From IMG/VR virus record IMGVR_UViG_3300023110_001306, positions 1-64,000 of that record: a DNA stretch of 64,000 bases, one strand, 5' to 3'. Shown piece by piece: positions 8,240 to 16,368 of the stretch. Source of the stretch: a virus. How positions within the stretch are numbered: the first letter of the stretch is position 1; each line of letters opens with the position of its first letter. The translations under genes were made by a program, and so were the position numbers. The notes below the pieces were generated by a model that did not search any database, was not told where the DNA came from, and worked only from the letters and a program-made list of their open reading frames with translations.

Positions 8240-8563
8240 CTACTTGTCTGACTTTTTACTCGAACCTGTATAAAGACCGAACCAAGCCGCACCAGCACCA
8301 ACTACAATACTAACCAACCCTGATTGTTCCATAGTAGGATTTGGAAGTGCCATATACCAAACTACAACTTTGTATAATAAAATAATATATGTTGAAATAA
8401 AGAATCTTGGGAAAATTCTCCAACTATCAACGGCACGTGCCATATGAATCCATTTTGCGTATGGATTAACTCCTAAGTCTTTTGCTGAAGCATCAACTTC
8501 TAACTCAAGATTAACTTTCTTTTTATGTTCTGTACTTTGAACTTTTACTTCTGTATCAGCCAT
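8240..8563 (-). CDS. Two-TM membrane protein, putative holin
   Basis: A 107-aa protein with a charged, soluble N-terminus (residues 1-50), a first hydrophobic segment about 55-73 (FFISTYIILLYKVVVWYMAL) and a second about 80-98 (LVSIVVGAGAAWFGLY), followed by a short basic tail. The Gly/Ala-rich second segment and its place beside spanin and endolysin genes suggest a holin. I recall close relatives in pelagiphages annotated only as hypothetical. Its start abuts the stop of the neighbouring membrane gene (TAATG). Confidence 0.7.
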   Translation of the reverse strand: MADTEVKVQSTEHKKKVNLELEVDASAKDLGVNPYAKWIHMARAVDSWRIFPRFFISTYIILLYKVVVWYMALPNPTMEQSGLVSIVVGAGAAWFGLYTGSSKKSDK

Positions 8564-8844
8564 TATTTTTTACCCTCTAATTTTCTGATTCGAGATTCTA
8601 ACTCGTCAATCTTCTTAGTAACATGGGGATATTTTGTACGCCAAGCATTAGGATCGTTTTGTAACCAAGTCCAGCCCCAACGATTAACTAGATATTCAAG
8701 AGTGGCATCAAATTTACCTACCGCCCATATTGCCATTTTTGTGTCTTTAAACCAGAACAAAAATGCGGCACCAAATAAAGATCCTGCTAAGGCTGTGTAA
8801 ATCCACAGTCTATCGGATGCCATTCTTTCTATCATTTCCCACAT
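8563..8844 (-). CDS. Single-TM membrane protein with C-terminal coiled coil, lysis region
   Basis: A 93-aa protein. It has one hydrophobic segment at about 13-33 (LWIYTALAGSLFGAAFLFWF) and a Trp-rich middle, then a basic helical C-terminus (KKIDELESRIRKLEGKK) that looks coiled-coil. Preceded by a late promoter (8872-8879) and GAGGGA at 28 and 10 nt. Its position between the spanin genes and the putative holin suggests a lysis accessory such as an antiholin; no direct family match is recognised. Confidence 0.7.
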   Translation of the reverse strand: MWEMIERMASDRLWIYTALAGSLFGAAFLFWFKDTKMAIWAVGKFDATLEYLVNRWGWTWLQNDPNAWRTKYPHVTKKIDELESRIRKLEGKK

Positions 8845-8871
8845 ATAAATCCCTCGTTTTGTTTATATGTG

Positions 8872-8879
8872 TATTTATT
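8872..8879 (-). promoter_or_regulatory. T4-like late promoter AATAAATA
   Basis: AATAAATA on the minus strand, 28 nt upstream of the ATG at 8844. It drives the membrane protein and holin-like pair, and its last base pairs overlap the stop of the small lipoprotein gene. Confidence 0.6.
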
Positions 8880-9042
8880 AGAAATTACAGCGAATTTCGC
8901 CTTTGGGTATTACTTTTTCTTGGATGGTTTCGCCCTTGCTAATGTTTATATCAGCGCCAGGGTGTGCGGTACAATTAGATCTAGCAGAACAACTACTGAC
9001 TATCAGTGCCGTCAGTAGCAGTATCGCCTTCGTAATAGTCAC
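8878..9042 (-). CDS. Small lipoprotein, hidden third spanin-like gene
   Basis: A 54-aa ORF starting with GTG at 9042 and overlapping the end of the o-spanin gene in another frame by 50 bases. It has a basic start (TITKAI), a hydrophobic run (LLLTALIV), a lipobox VSSC, then a short Cys- and Pro-containing tail (SNCTAHPGAD) ending RCNF. This is the layout of Rz1-type outer-membrane lipoproteins. No clear Shine-Dalgarno precedes the GTG (only GAGAAA), so translation may depend on coupling. It could be the true short o-spanin, or a second one beside the 130-aa lipoprotein. Confidence 0.55.
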   Translation of the reverse strand: MTITKAILLLTALIVSSCSARSNCTAHPGADINISKGETIQEKVIPKGEIRCNF

Positions 9043-9385
9043 GATATTTCTCTATAATCAATTGTTGCTGTATCATGTACGCACGAATTTGTGCAAAGTT
9101 TTTAGCAAGTGTTTCGTAGTCGTCATCGCTTAAACCAAACAGCACAGGATCTTTACCTTGCTCTTTCATTTTAGCAAACACTTCTTCTGCATTGTTGCTG
9201 TGTATGATAATGAACTTTAGTTCTTCCATTTTTGGAGTCGCAGGATTCTCTAGATTCAGAGGTGCTCTTTTAACCTCAGTCTTGAAAATATCTAACTTGG
9301 ATACCGTACTACAACTAGTAAGGAACGTAGTTAGGATTAGCAAGGCTAGGACATTCTGAATTGATTTCAGACTTCTTAGTTGCAT
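8993..9385 (-). CDS. Lipoprotein, probable o-spanin (Rz1-like)
   Basis: A 130-aa protein with an N-terminal lipoprotein signal: basic start, hydrophobic core (VLALLILTTFL) and lipobox LTSC near residue 25. The mature part is a mixed helical domain of about 105 residues, longer than typical Rz1. It starts inside the end of the i-spanin gene (71-bp overlap, different frame), which is the classical Rz/Rz1 arrangement. Together they would join inner and outer membranes during lysis of a Gram-negative host. Confidence 0.75.
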   Translation of the reverse strand: MQLRSLKSIQNVLALLILTTFLTSCSTVSKLDIFKTEVKRAPLNLENPATPKMEELKFIIIHSNNAEEVFAKMKEQGKDPVLFGLSDDDYETLAKNFAQIRAYMIQQQLIIEKYRDYYEGDTATDGTDSQ

Positions 9386-9800
9386 TTCGCTCTTTCTCCG
9401 TTAATGGACTGCCCATGGCAATCTCTACACATCTCATTGCTTTCTTAGATGCATTGTTTATAATACGTTCTACTGCACGATCTTTATCAATGGCAAGTTT
9501 GCCGATATCTCTAACTTCACCTTTGCCATTAATTTTGTTAAAACGTTCATCAAGCGATTTAAATTCTGCTTGTAGAACTCTATTTTTCTCTTCAAGTTCT
9601 TTATTTGCGGCTAGTATAGCAGTAAAATCTTTTTGCTGTTGTTCTATAACTGCTTTTTGGTCTGCTACACTTTCTTGTAATTTAGCATTGTTGGCTTCAC
9701 TAATAGCAAGATCACTTTTAAGTGTTTTTACATACATAAAACCACCGCCGGCACCTGCCAACATAAACAATACTAACGCAATTTTAATTGAACTAAACAT
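9315..9800 (-). CDS. Probable i-spanin (Rz-like)
   Basis: A 161-aa protein. The ATG at 9800 is chosen over the upstream 9836 because GAGGAAG precedes it by 5 nt and because the longer form runs through the small zinc-ribbon gene. One N-terminal membrane segment (IALVLFMLAGAGGGFMYV) is followed by a long heptad-rich coiled coil (about residues 28-95) and a Cys-containing C-terminus. This is the i-spanin layout. It overlaps the downstream lipoprotein gene and lies next to the endolysin gene. Confidence 0.8.
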   Translation of the reverse strand: MFSSIKIALVLFMLAGAGGGFMYVKTLKSDLAISEANNAKLQESVADQKAVIEQQQKDFTAILAANKELEEKNRVLQAEFKSLDERFNKINGKGEVRDIGKLAIDKDRAVERIINNASKKAMRCVEIAMGSPLTEKERNATKKSEINSECPSLANPNYVPY

Positions 9801-9927
9801 TTTCTTCCTCTGTATAACGCGGTTGTTCGCAAACAACTATGTCGATAGGCTTATTGTCACCATCTGTGAAAGTTTCAATTAGCCTACCTTCGTGTTCTCT
9901 ACCGCAGTTTAAACAGGTTTGACTCAT
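9793..9927 (-). CDS. Tiny zinc-ribbon-like protein in lysis region
   Basis: A 44-aa ORF starting MSQTCLNCGREHEGR. The ATG overlaps the endolysin stop as ATGA, and its end overlaps the i-spanin ATG by 8 bases, so it fills the only gap in an otherwise continuous operon. CLNC and a later Cys (IVVCEQP) could make a small zinc knuckle. Codon periodicity cannot be judged at this length; support comes from the tight overlaps. Confidence 0.6.
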   Translation of the reverse strand: MSQTCLNCGREHEGRLIETFTDGDNKPIDIVVCEQPRYTEEENV

Positions 9928-10436
9928 ACCATTTTAAGTGCGAGTTCAGTAGTTTCTGTTACTCTGCGAGTCCATCCTCTACCGAAAGTTTCAAAAGTAC
10001 TTAATTGTTCATAGTATGATTGACGTGCTTCTTGGAAATTTTTAATAGCAGTCTCAACACCTTCTGAATCAACATAAGTTGCTAATGCTTTTAATGTATT
10101 TGGACCAATACCGCCGTCAGCAACAGTACCAATCATACGTTGTAAGTACTTTGCAGAACGACCAGTGCCTGCATTGACACCAAAGTCAAATACACATAAG
10201 TCAAGACCTGCTGGAATGTCATCGCACTTCATACGGTCCCAATAATTTTTTCTGTAAATGGGAGCAACATCTTCAACTAAAAGATCTTTCATGTCTTTAG
10301 TTCCGCCCCATTCTTCGTAAACCCTTTTTGTAACACCTAAGTTAGTTTCCCCACCTGGATCTTTCGGATGGTTTACATATCCGCCTTCGTGATGAAGGAT
10401 GGTTTCTAAACACTTATCGTAGTTTTCACTTGCCAT
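9924..10436 (-). CDS. Endolysin, GH108 family muramidase
   Basis: A 170-aa lysozyme of the GH108 (DUF847) family. The catalytic motif HHEGGYVNHPKDPGG places the acid at E17, followed by TNLGVT. The C-terminal half (about 100-170) matches the predicted peptidoglycan-binding domain that accompanies this family (VADGGIGPNTLKAL). No signal peptide, so export would depend on the nearby holin. It belongs to the late unit starting at 11711. Confidence 0.9.
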   Translation of the reverse strand: MASENYDKCLETILHHEGGYVNHPKDPGGETNLGVTKRVYEEWGGTKDMKDLLVEDVAPIYRKNYWDRMKCDDIPAGLDLCVFDFGVNAGTGRSAKYLQRMIGTVADGGIGPNTLKALATYVDSEGVETAIKNFQEARQSYYEQLSTFETFGRGWTRRVTETTELALKMV

Positions 10437-10448
10437 ATTTTAATAATC

Positions 10449-11165
10449 CTATCTTTTTGTTAACACTAATGAATAATCATTGTGTTCGATTAGAAACTTA
10501 TCACCGTATTTTTCGATATCAAAGTCTCCAATATATTTAGTTAGGAAAACTATTTCAGGAAAAGAATTGATATTGTATGACTCGGTAACTGTTTTATTAA
10601 CATCTGATGATTTACCAAAATCTACAATATTAAATTTTAATGTATCAGCATATTGCTTCTTCATTATAAGGATAGTTTCGTTGATAATATCAATGCTATC
10701 AACATAACTTTTGCTAAAGAAGTTTTTAACATTATCCATATTACTTTCGTTAACTTTAACTTCATAAGCATCTTTGTCTAACGGAATAGTTTCACCTAAT
10801 TGCTCTTCTGATGAAGGCAAACTTTTAAAACTCTTATAATATCTAAACTTCATATCTTCAATGCCTGATACTTTTTTCACACCGTCAATAATTTCTAAAA
10901 TTTGTGCAGGAACATCTTTCATTCTTTCTAGTTCAACAAACACTTTATAAGTACCATCGCTTTGTTCACCTGATGTAACATCAGCATCTAGTACAAATGG
11001 ATATCCTTTTTCAATAAAGTTCATTAAATCTCTGCCTGAAGTTTCAGTCATAGTGGAAAAACTTAGGACAACAATATCTTTATCTTCTCCCATCTTAGAT
11101 TTAAATGAATCAATTTCGTAAATTCTGTAAACTAGATCTTTAAGATCGTCTGCTCTTAGTCCCAT
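10449..11165 (-). CDS. Conserved phage protein, unknown function
   Basis: A 238-aa, acidic, soluble protein starting MGLRADDLKDLVYRIYEIDSF. It has alternating alpha/beta elements and no motif I can name. It overlaps the 172-aa gene upstream by one base and is followed closely by the endolysin gene. I recall relatives in marine T4-like phages without assigned function. Late expression from the promoter at 11711 suggests a virion or assembly role, by inference. Confidence 0.75.
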   Translation of the reverse strand: MGLRADDLKDLVYRIYEIDSFKSKMGEDKDIVVLSFSTMTETSGRDLMNFIEKGYPFVLDADVTSGEQSDGTYKVFVELERMKDVPAQILEIIDGVKKVSGIEDMKFRYYKSFKSLPSSEEQLGETIPLDKDAYEVKVNESNMDNVKNFFSKSYVDSIDIINETILIMKKQYADTLKFNIVDFGKSSDVNKTVTESYNINSFPEIVFLTKYIGDFDIEKYGDKFLIEHNDYSLVLTKR

Positions 11166-11683
11166 TATAAGCCACCTTCTGCCGCAACGTCTGCTTCTTG
11201 TGGAGCCGCCGCATCGCCACCTGGATTAGTTTCAGCAACTGCTGGTTCTTTTAAGTAATCTAGTTGTTCTGCGTAACCACTGTAGATGTTAAGAATTAAT
11301 TCTTTAGGCATTTTAATTTTAACAACCCAAATAGGATGTCTATCTAGTTTTCCTTTTTTAGTACCAGGACGAACATCGTCTGGTTCTTTAATTTTTCTTG
11401 GTTTAATAATCTGTGTTTTTTCGTATGATACTTGACAATCATAATCTAGTAAACGTTTACCACCTTGTGGATCAGGCATTCTATCTCTAGGCCACATAAA
11501 CGAGCAACTAACCCAATGTCTTTCAATATCAGGACCTGAAACTAATTCACCGTCCTCCCAATTATCATATACATATAGGTCTAGTTCATCTAAAACTCTT
11601 TCAAAGTCTTTTAAAACTGAAAGAGCAGAATCACTATCGTAAATGTTTTCAATATTTTTAACTAGATCTAAAACGTCATACAT
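11165..11683 (-). CDS. Conserved phage protein, possible structural or assembly role
   Basis: A 172-aa protein. The conserved core is DELDLYVYDNWEDGELVSGP followed by RHWVSCSFMWPRDRMPDP and GGKRLLDYDC, a strongly conserved block I remember from marine T4-like phages. The C-terminal 30 residues are an Ala/Gly/Glu-rich tail. First gene of a late leftward unit: the late promoter is 28 nt upstream of its ATG. Function unknown. Confidence 0.75.
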   Translation of the reverse strand: MYDVLDLVKNIENIYDSDSALSVLKDFERVLDELDLYVYDNWEDGELVSGPDIERHWVSCSFMWPRDRMPDPQGGKRLLDYDCQVSYEKTQIIKPRKIKEPDDVRPGTKKGKLDRHPIWVVKIKMPKELILNIYSGYAEQLDYLKEPAVAETNPGGDAAAPQEADVAAEGGL

Positions 11684-11710
11684 ATTATTATCACCTATGC
11701 TTTATATACT

Positions 11711-11718
11711 TATTTATC
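11711..11718 (-). promoter_or_regulatory. T4-like late promoter GATAAATA
   Basis: GATAAATA 28 nt upstream of the ATG at 11683. Expected to drive the unit running through the endolysin, spanins and small lipoprotein. Confidence 0.7.
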
Positions 11719-11853
11719 CGGTTTGCGTTTATAAGTATGCAGTTTTGTCTCTGCAAAATCGACTAAATATTTTTAGTAAGCACTAAAACAAGTGTGTTTA
11801 CGGACATACTAAGTGCCTACTATGACTACTTATAACTCATGAAGGAGGACTTA
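11719..11853 (+). promoter_or_regulatory. Divergent control region and phoH leader
   Basis: A non-coding stretch between leftward late genes and phoH. It contains a perfect small inverted repeat ACTAAA-TATT-TTTAGT at about 11763-11778. A possible -10 TACTAT or TATAAC occurs near 11819-11836, without a convincing TTGACA. The strong Shine-Dalgarno AAGGAGG lies 4-5 nt before the phoH ATG at 11854. Confidence 0.45.
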
Positions 11854-12570
11854 ATGGGTGCAAAAAGAGCCAAACGGCAAAACTACTCTAATAACGGTTC
11901 AAATGTTATTAGTTTTAATCAATCTAAAAAACAAGTTAACATACTTCCAAGAAATAAATCACAAGAAACATATATGCTAAAACTGTTGGATAACAAGAAG
12001 GACATAGTCTTCGGTGTAGGTCCAGCGGGAACCGGTAAAACGCTTCTAGCAGTACAGGTGGCTATTAAAGCATTTAAAGAAGGAGTTGTTGACAAGATTG
12101 TAATCACGAGGCCAGCAGTTTCTGTTGATGAAGATTTAGGGTTTTTACCAGGATCAATGGAAGAAAAAATGGCACCGTGGACCCGACCGATCTTTGATGT
12201 ATTAAAGGAGTACTATAATAAGAAAGAAATAGAAAATATGATTTACGATGGTGTTGTAGAAATTGCACCACTAAGTTATATGCGTGGTCGGACGTTTAAA
12301 AAAGCATTTATTGTTGCAGATGAGATGCAAAATGCCACACCTAACCAAATGAAAATGCTACTTACAAGAATAGGAGAAGGTAGCCAAATGGCAGTAACGG
12401 GTGATTTAGCACAGGCAGATAGAATTAAGAGTAACGGACTTCTTGATTTTATTAAATCATTAGAGCATCACCATGCAACTAAGCACATTGACATAGTCAG
12501 ATTTCATCAAAATGATATTGAGAGACATGAAGCAGTTAAGGAGGTGCTTGAAGTCTACGGAGACGAGTAA
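11854..12570 (+). CDS. phoH: PhoH-like ATPase
   Basis: A 238-aa PhoH-family protein. The start at 11854 is preferred over 11839 because AAGGAGG sits at ideal spacing before it. Walker A is GPAGTGKT in the GVGPAGTGKTLLAVQ stretch. A Walker B-like VADEMQNATPNQMKMLL follows, with conserved PAVSVDEDLGFLPG between them. PhoH is very common in marine phages; its role (possible RNA helicase or nuclease-associated ATPase) is unsettled. It is the only plus-strand gene in the first 38 kb and converges tail-to-tail with the gene ending at 12571. Confidence 0.93.
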   Translation: MGAKRAKRQNYSNNGSNVISFNQSKKQVNILPRNKSQETYMLKLLDNKKDIVFGVGPAGTGKTLLAVQVAIKAFKEGVVDKIVITRPAVSVDEDLGFLPGSMEEKMAPWTRPIFDVLKEYYNKKEIENMIYDGVVEIAPLSYMRGRTFKKAFIVADEMQNATPNQMKMLLTRIGEGSQMAVTGDLAQADRIKSNGLLDFIKSLEHHHATKHIDIVRFHQNDIERHEAVKEVLEVYGDE

Positions 12571-13317
12571 TTAATTATCGCCAGGAAGGTCTGTATCGTT
12601 TCTATCTAAGATATAGGTCTTCTTGGCGTGTTGCCATTTAGACCAGCCATTAAAAATCATTTTTAATTGTTTGATAATGGCATTGTGCCTGTTAACGGCA
12701 GTTTCAGATAAGTCGCCTGAACGGGCAACTACGGGTTCTCTTCTAATTGGAATAACCTGTACTAAAGGTTCACCCATTTTAATTTTAGTTAACTTAGGTT
12801 CTTTTAACATAATATTAATAGGACTAATAAGAGCACCTACATCATGATCAATAACCCCAGGAATTGCGTCCCAATTCTTTTCTTCATGAAACCACATTGG
12901 TTGATATAGTAGACTCCAACCTGGTTTACTATATATTTTCCAAGGACAGTCCAGTTTTACTGCTGTTCTTACACCGTATTGTTTAATAAAACTATTACCT
13001 ACTTGATCGGCAGGATGATAAGCACCGTTGTAATCGGGGTCTGAATATCGAGTTTCAACATATTGTCCGTCTGGTCTTGGATTTATTTCTATATCGCACC
13101 AAGCAGGAATAACATATCCCATTTGCATATAGTCTCCGATACCTGGACAAGCACGAACGGTTTGATCGCTATCAATTTTGTGTGTTTCTTTTTTAGTAAA
13201 CACAGGAATATCTTTCCAAGCCTGTGGTAAAAATTCTTTTGCAGGTAAAATTGGAGCGTGTTTTCTTACAGCCCAATTTTCTGTTTCAAAGAATATTACA
13301 GGTTCTTGTTTACTCAT
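12571..13317 (-). CDS. Conserved protein, unknown function
   Basis: A 248-aa soluble, Trp- and Pro-rich protein. Conserved-looking blocks include FLPQAWKDIPVF, CPGIGDYMQMGYVIPAWCDI and PGWSLLYQPMWFH. The pattern suggests a beta-rich, possibly double-stranded beta-helix fold, but I see no certain metal-binding triad. Start overlaps the thyX stop as ATGA; its stop abuts the phoH stop. Last gene of the early operon from 16366. Confidence 0.7.
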   Translation of the reverse strand: MSKQEPVIFFETENWAVRKHAPILPAKEFLPQAWKDIPVFTKKETHKIDSDQTVRACPGIGDYMQMGYVIPAWCDIEINPRPDGQYVETRYSDPDYNGAYHPADQVGNSFIKQYGVRTAVKLDCPWKIYSKPGWSLLYQPMWFHEEKNWDAIPGVIDHDVGALISPINIMLKEPKLTKIKMGEPLVQVIPIRREPVVARSGDLSETAVNRHNAIIKQLKMIFNGWSKWQHAKKTYILDRNDTDLPGDN

Positions 13318-13994
13318 ACTAATTCTTCTGCTAATGGAAAGATTTTTGCAATAACTTTAGCACAAGCATGAGCAATATCCATGTGTTCTTGCTGTGTACC
13401 GTTAGCACCACGTAATTCAATGTAATGAATCCAAGAACGTAATGTACCGTTCATGTACAATCGTGTCTTAGTACATCCTTCTGGTAGTACAGCACGAGCC
13501 TGTTCTTTAGCAATGCCGTTATCAATTGCCCATTCGTATGCTTCTTTTGCGGCATCAATAACTTTTTGTTGTTGTGATTCCCAATCGTTAATTAGATTCA
13601 TCTCTTGTTGTGTAGTACCTAAGCCAATTGAGTTTTGTCTATTCTTTTCATCTTGTAATCGTGCTTCACGTAGCACAAATTGATTACCAAACTCAGCAGG
13701 ATCAGCATAACGCTGACTAAACTCTTGGAAACTAAATGAACGATGACGCACAATTTGATGTGCAATATCACGTGTAGTATTAATTTCTAAACAAGCACTA
13801 ACCATTTCTAGTGGAGACCAATGTGCGTGTTTGATCAAATACTTTATAAGTTTTTCCGAAGTCTCCTTGTTCATTTGATTGCTAGGATTTGAAACTCTTG
13901 CACAATAGGCAATGAGATCCTGCATATTAGTTAAATGCTGTGCAGTTAAATCTTCAACTGGTGTTGAGTATGATACTAATTTTACATCTGACAT
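13314..13994 (-). CDS. thyX: FAD-dependent thymidylate synthase ThyX
   Basis: A 226-aa enzyme of usual length. The signature RHRSFSFQEFSQRY (from R83) matches the ThyX motif that binds FAD and dUMP. A C-terminal block LRSWIHYIELR is also typical. It makes dTMP from dUMP using methylene-tetrahydrofolate and NADPH, supplying thymidine for phage DNA. Overlaps the next gene by four bases and lies in the early replication operon with gp44. Confidence 0.95.
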   Translation of the reverse strand: MSDVKLVSYSTPVEDLTAQHLTNMQDLIAYCARVSNPSNQMNKETSEKLIKYLIKHAHWSPLEMVSACLEINTTRDIAHQIVRHRSFSFQEFSQRYADPAEFGNQFVLREARLQDEKNRQNSIGLGTTQQEMNLINDWESQQQKVIDAAKEAYEWAIDNGIAKEQARAVLPEGCTKTRLYMNGTLRSWIHYIELRGANGTQQEHMDIAHACAKVIAKIFPLAEELV

Positions 13995-13998
13995 TAAT

Positions 13999-14334
13999 TT
14001 ATCCTGTTCTCCATATTACGTGTACACCAAAAGGTGATACTACTGGGTGTGGTCCTAGTTCTCCAACTGGAATATTTAAACAAGCACTTGAAAATTCAAT
14101 AGCCATTTCAGTTGGATCAAACCAACCAAGATCACCACCGTTTGTTTTGCTTGGACAAGCACTATTTTCTCTTGCCATTTGATCAAAACTTACGCCGCCG
14201 CGTTTTAATTCAGCGGTAATTCTTTCGCCTTCTTGCATAGCGAAAGCAATACTTCTACTATGTGTAGAGTTTCTTGCACCTTTAAATGACAACAAGATAT
14301 GACTTGCTCTCATTTTACTTGGAAACTTAGACAT
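13999..14334 (-). CDS. Parvulin-type peptidyl-prolyl isomerase
   Basis: A 111-aa single-domain rotamase. Features in order: RASHILLSF (first strand with the active-site His), FDQMARENSACPS, GGDLGWF, and the closing FGVHVIWRTG. This is the whole parvulin fold with no signal peptide or membrane anchor, so it acts in the cytoplasm. It catalyses proline isomerisation and so belongs with the phage's other folding factors. Its start overlaps the ferredoxin stop by one base. Confidence 0.88.
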   Translation of the reverse strand: MSKFPSKMRASHILLSFKGARNSTHSRSIAFAMQEGERITAELKRGGVSFDQMARENSACPSKTNGGDLGWFDPTEMAIEFSSACLNIPVGELGPHPVVSPFGVHVIWRTG

Positions 14335-14666
14335 TATTGTCCTCCTGGCTTATCACTAAAATATTTTTCAAATTTACCTTCAACGCCTTGCCATTCTTCT
14401 GCATCTTCAGGTTCAGTACCTTTAACAGTAATGTTAGGCCATTCTTGACTGTATTTAAGATTTAATTGCATCCATTTACCGTCATCCTGGCTTTCAGTGA
14501 TAATTGCTTCTGCTGGACATTCTGGTTCACATACACCGCAATCAATACATTCGTCAGGGTTAATTACAAGCATATTTTCACCTTCATAAAAGCAGTCTAC
14601 CGGACATACTTCTACGCAATCCATGTGTTTACATTTAATACACTTGTCGTTAACTAAGTAACTCAT
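14334..14666 (-). CDS. Seven-iron bacterial ferredoxin (FdxA-like)
   Basis: A 110-aa ferredoxin. The N-terminus carries [17 protein letters not shown] (C9, C12, C17, C21, C25), and a second cluster motif is [12 protein letters not shown] (C40, C43, C46, C50). The spacing matches the [3Fe-4S]/[4Fe-4S] FdxA type of proteobacteria, not the plant-type [2Fe-2S] ferredoxin carried by cyanophages. The remaining 55 residues form the usual helical tail. It could donate electrons to the bilin reductase at the right edge; that link is an inference. Confidence 0.92.
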   Translation of the reverse strand: MSYLVNDKCIKCKHMDCVEVCPVDCFYEGENMLVINPDECIDCGVCEPECPAEAIITESQDDGKWMQLNLKYSQEWPNITVKGTEPEDAEEWQGVEGKFEKYFSDKPGGQ

Positions 14667-15580
14667 TATAACCTCGCAAGTTTAATTAGTGTTGCTGACA
14701 AGTTAATTTCTGGATCAACAACTAGTGTATGATCTACAAGTCCTTGTTTGATAATTAAAATTGCTTTATCTTGTGTTTCTTCATCGCCAAACAATTCAAT
14801 ATTGTCATACAACCAACGATAAATTTCTTCCATCTCTTCTGTACGAACTGTACCACAAAGAAGTTTACGTGCTTCTTTAATTTTGCCTGCTTTAAACAGT
14901 TCAACCATATCAAGTTTCCAGTCTGCTTCTGACTTATCACTTTCATTTGGTGCAAGTAACTTTCCATCTTGAGAATTCATTTGTACCATATTGATACATT
15001 TACGCAAGTCCGGATATGTTGCTTTTACATAAGTGTCTAATGTATCTAAATCAGGTTGTACACCTTCTGTAATTAGAATTTCTGCTACACGAGCAGTAAA
15101 CTCTGTTTGATCTACTTTAGCAATATGGAATCCTTGACACCTACTGTGAATAGCAGGAATAATTCTGTTTGGGTAGTTACAAGTTAAGATAAAACGTGCA
15201 GTAGTATGATATTCTTCCATTACACCACGTAGTGCCGCCTGTGCGTTTGGACTCAAGTAATCAGCCTCGTCTAGCAGTACAACCTTAAACTCACCAAATG
15301 GAATCATTTGTACAAAGTTTACAATCTTATCACGAACGTCATCTACTGAGTTTGTTCGCGATGCGTTAATTTCTAGTATGTCTAAGTCGTTAATTTCTAG
15401 TTCATTGAAAAGAATCTTAGCAAGTGTTGTTTTACCAATACCTGCATTACCACTAAACAACAAATGCGGAATTGTACCTTCTTTAATCCAGTTCTTTACT
15501 TGTGATTTTTGATGTTCATCTCTGAACACATAACCATCTACTGTTTTAGGACGATATTTTTCTACCCATAGTTCTTTCAT
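14666..15580 (-). CDS. Sliding-clamp loader large subunit (gp44/RFC small-subunit type)
   Basis: A 304-aa AAA+ protein, close to T4 gp44 (319 aa). It has an RFC box [15 protein letters not shown], Walker A GNAGIGKT (44-51) and Walker B VVLLDEAD (100-107). The SRC arginine-finger motif is at 146-148. It loads the DNA polymerase clamp at primer-template ends, with gp62 as partner in T4; no gp62 is visible here. In the early operon, overlapping its neighbours on both sides. Confidence 0.93.
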   Translation of the reverse strand: MKELWVEKYRPKTVDGYVFRDEHQKSQVKNWIKEGTIPHLLFSGNAGIGKTTLAKILFNELEINDLDILEINASRTNSVDDVRDKIVNFVQMIPFGEFKVVLLDEADYLSPNAQAALRGVMEEYHTTARFILTCNYPNRIIPAIHSRCQGFHIAKVDQTEFTARVAEILITEGVQPDLDTLDTYVKATYPDLRKCINMVQMNSQDGKLLAPNESDKSEADWKLDMVELFKAGKIKEARKLLCGTVRTEEMEEIYRWLYDNIELFGDEETQDKAILIIKQGLVDHTLVVDPEINLSATLIKLARL

Positions 15581-15750
15581 TTATTTGCCTCTTCTTTTTT
15601 CTTTCGACGTTTTGTGTAAAATCCGCCTTTGTAATCTATATTATCAGAACGTTCGCCCGTTTCGCAATATGTAATCTTACCACCTTTAGCCAAATATTCA
15701 TCAATCATTCTTTGTGTTTCGTCATCTGTTTTACGAGGTACTGGGTTCAT
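15577..15750 (-). CDS. Small basic protein upstream of gp44
   Basis: A 57-aa ORF (MNPVPRKTDDETQRMIDEYL...) ending in a Lys/Arg-rich tail ([13 protein letters not shown]). Its start overlaps the stop of the nucleotidyltransferase gene and its stop overlaps the gp44 ATG, both as ATGA, which is strong evidence that it is expressed. The block GGKITYCETGERSDNI followed by GFYTKRRKK is one I recall from other T4-like phages. Function unknown. Confidence 0.7.
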   Translation of the reverse strand: MNPVPRKTDDETQRMIDEYLAKGGKITYCETGERSDNIDYKGGFYTKRRKKKEEANK

Positions 15751-16154
15751 GCCTGTTCTATCCTTTTTCTTAGTCCACTTGTACTAAATGAATGTTGACG
15801 TTTATTATAGTATATTTCTATGCCTTTGTCAACACAAATCTGTTTACCAGTAAAGTCATTATCTCTGTATTCTTCACCAATAAATCGTACATCAATTTGG
15901 TATGTTAATAATATATCAATTAAATCTTTTTCTGTTTCATAGGGAATAATTTGATCAATGTATTTGCACCCTTCAAGTTGAACGTAGCGTTCAAAAACAC
16001 TTTGGATTGGTTTATTCTTTTCAGGCCGATCAATAGTTGGATCTGTTTGTAGTCCTACCATCATGTAATCACAGTTGTTACGTGCTTCTTTTAACATAGC
16101 AACGTGTCCGCTGTGAAATAAGTCAAATGATGAAAAAGTAATTCCTATCTTCAT
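15747..16154 (-). CDS. Cytidylyltransferase-like nucleotidyltransferase (TagD/RfaE type)
   Basis: A 135-aa, single-domain nucleotidyltransferase. ITFSSFDLFHSGH carries the HxGH motif (14-17), and the end has STSGLRKRI, the second family motif. Length matches glycerol-3-phosphate cytidylyltransferase and related enzymes that activate sugar phosphates with CTP or ATP. It may feed a surface- or DNA-modifying sugar pathway. Coupled by ATGA overlap to both neighbours in the early operon. Confidence 0.88.
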   Translation of the reverse strand: MKIGITFSSFDLFHSGHVAMLKEARNNCDYMMVGLQTDPTIDRPEKNKPIQSVFERYVQLEGCKYIDQIIPYETEKDLIDILLTYQIDVRFIGEEYRDNDFTGKQICVDKGIEIYYNKRQHSFSTSGLRKRIEQA

Positions 16155-16318
16155 TTTCTTTTAGGTGCCTGTTCTTCGCCTATACCCATAATAATCAATA
16201 ATACATACAGCAAAGGCCATGCCCATCCTGTTAAATATCCTAAAATGTGTAAGACCATTAATGCTATACCGGTTGCACCAGCAGTACCAATACCAGTATT
16301 TTTATTTTGAAAATACAT
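16151..16318 (-). CDS. Small two-segment membrane protein
   Basis: A 55-aa ORF starting MYFQNKNTGIGTAG. It has two hydrophobic stretches (TGIALMVLHILGYL and WPLLYVLLIIMGIG) and a basic tail (APKRK). Start preceded by AGGAGAA at good spacing; stop overlaps the nucleotidyltransferase ATG as ATGA. First gene after a strong early promoter (16338-16366). Function unknown; an early small membrane protein could affect the host envelope or exclude other phages. Confidence 0.72.
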   Translation of the reverse strand: MYFQNKNTGIGTAGATGIALMVLHILGYLTGWAWPLLYVLLIIMGIGEEQAPKRK

Positions 16319-16337
16319 ATCTTCTCCTATTGTATAA

Positions 16338-16366
16338 ATTATATAATAAAACTAAGGAAAAGTCAA
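16338..16366 (-). promoter_or_regulatory. Early sigma70 promoter of the gp44-thyX operon
   Basis: TTGACT (16361-16366), 17 nt, TATAAT (16338-16343). The leader carries AGGAGAAG before the ATG at 16318. It heads eight overlapping genes down to 12571. Confidence 0.85.
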
Positions 16367-16368
16367 GT

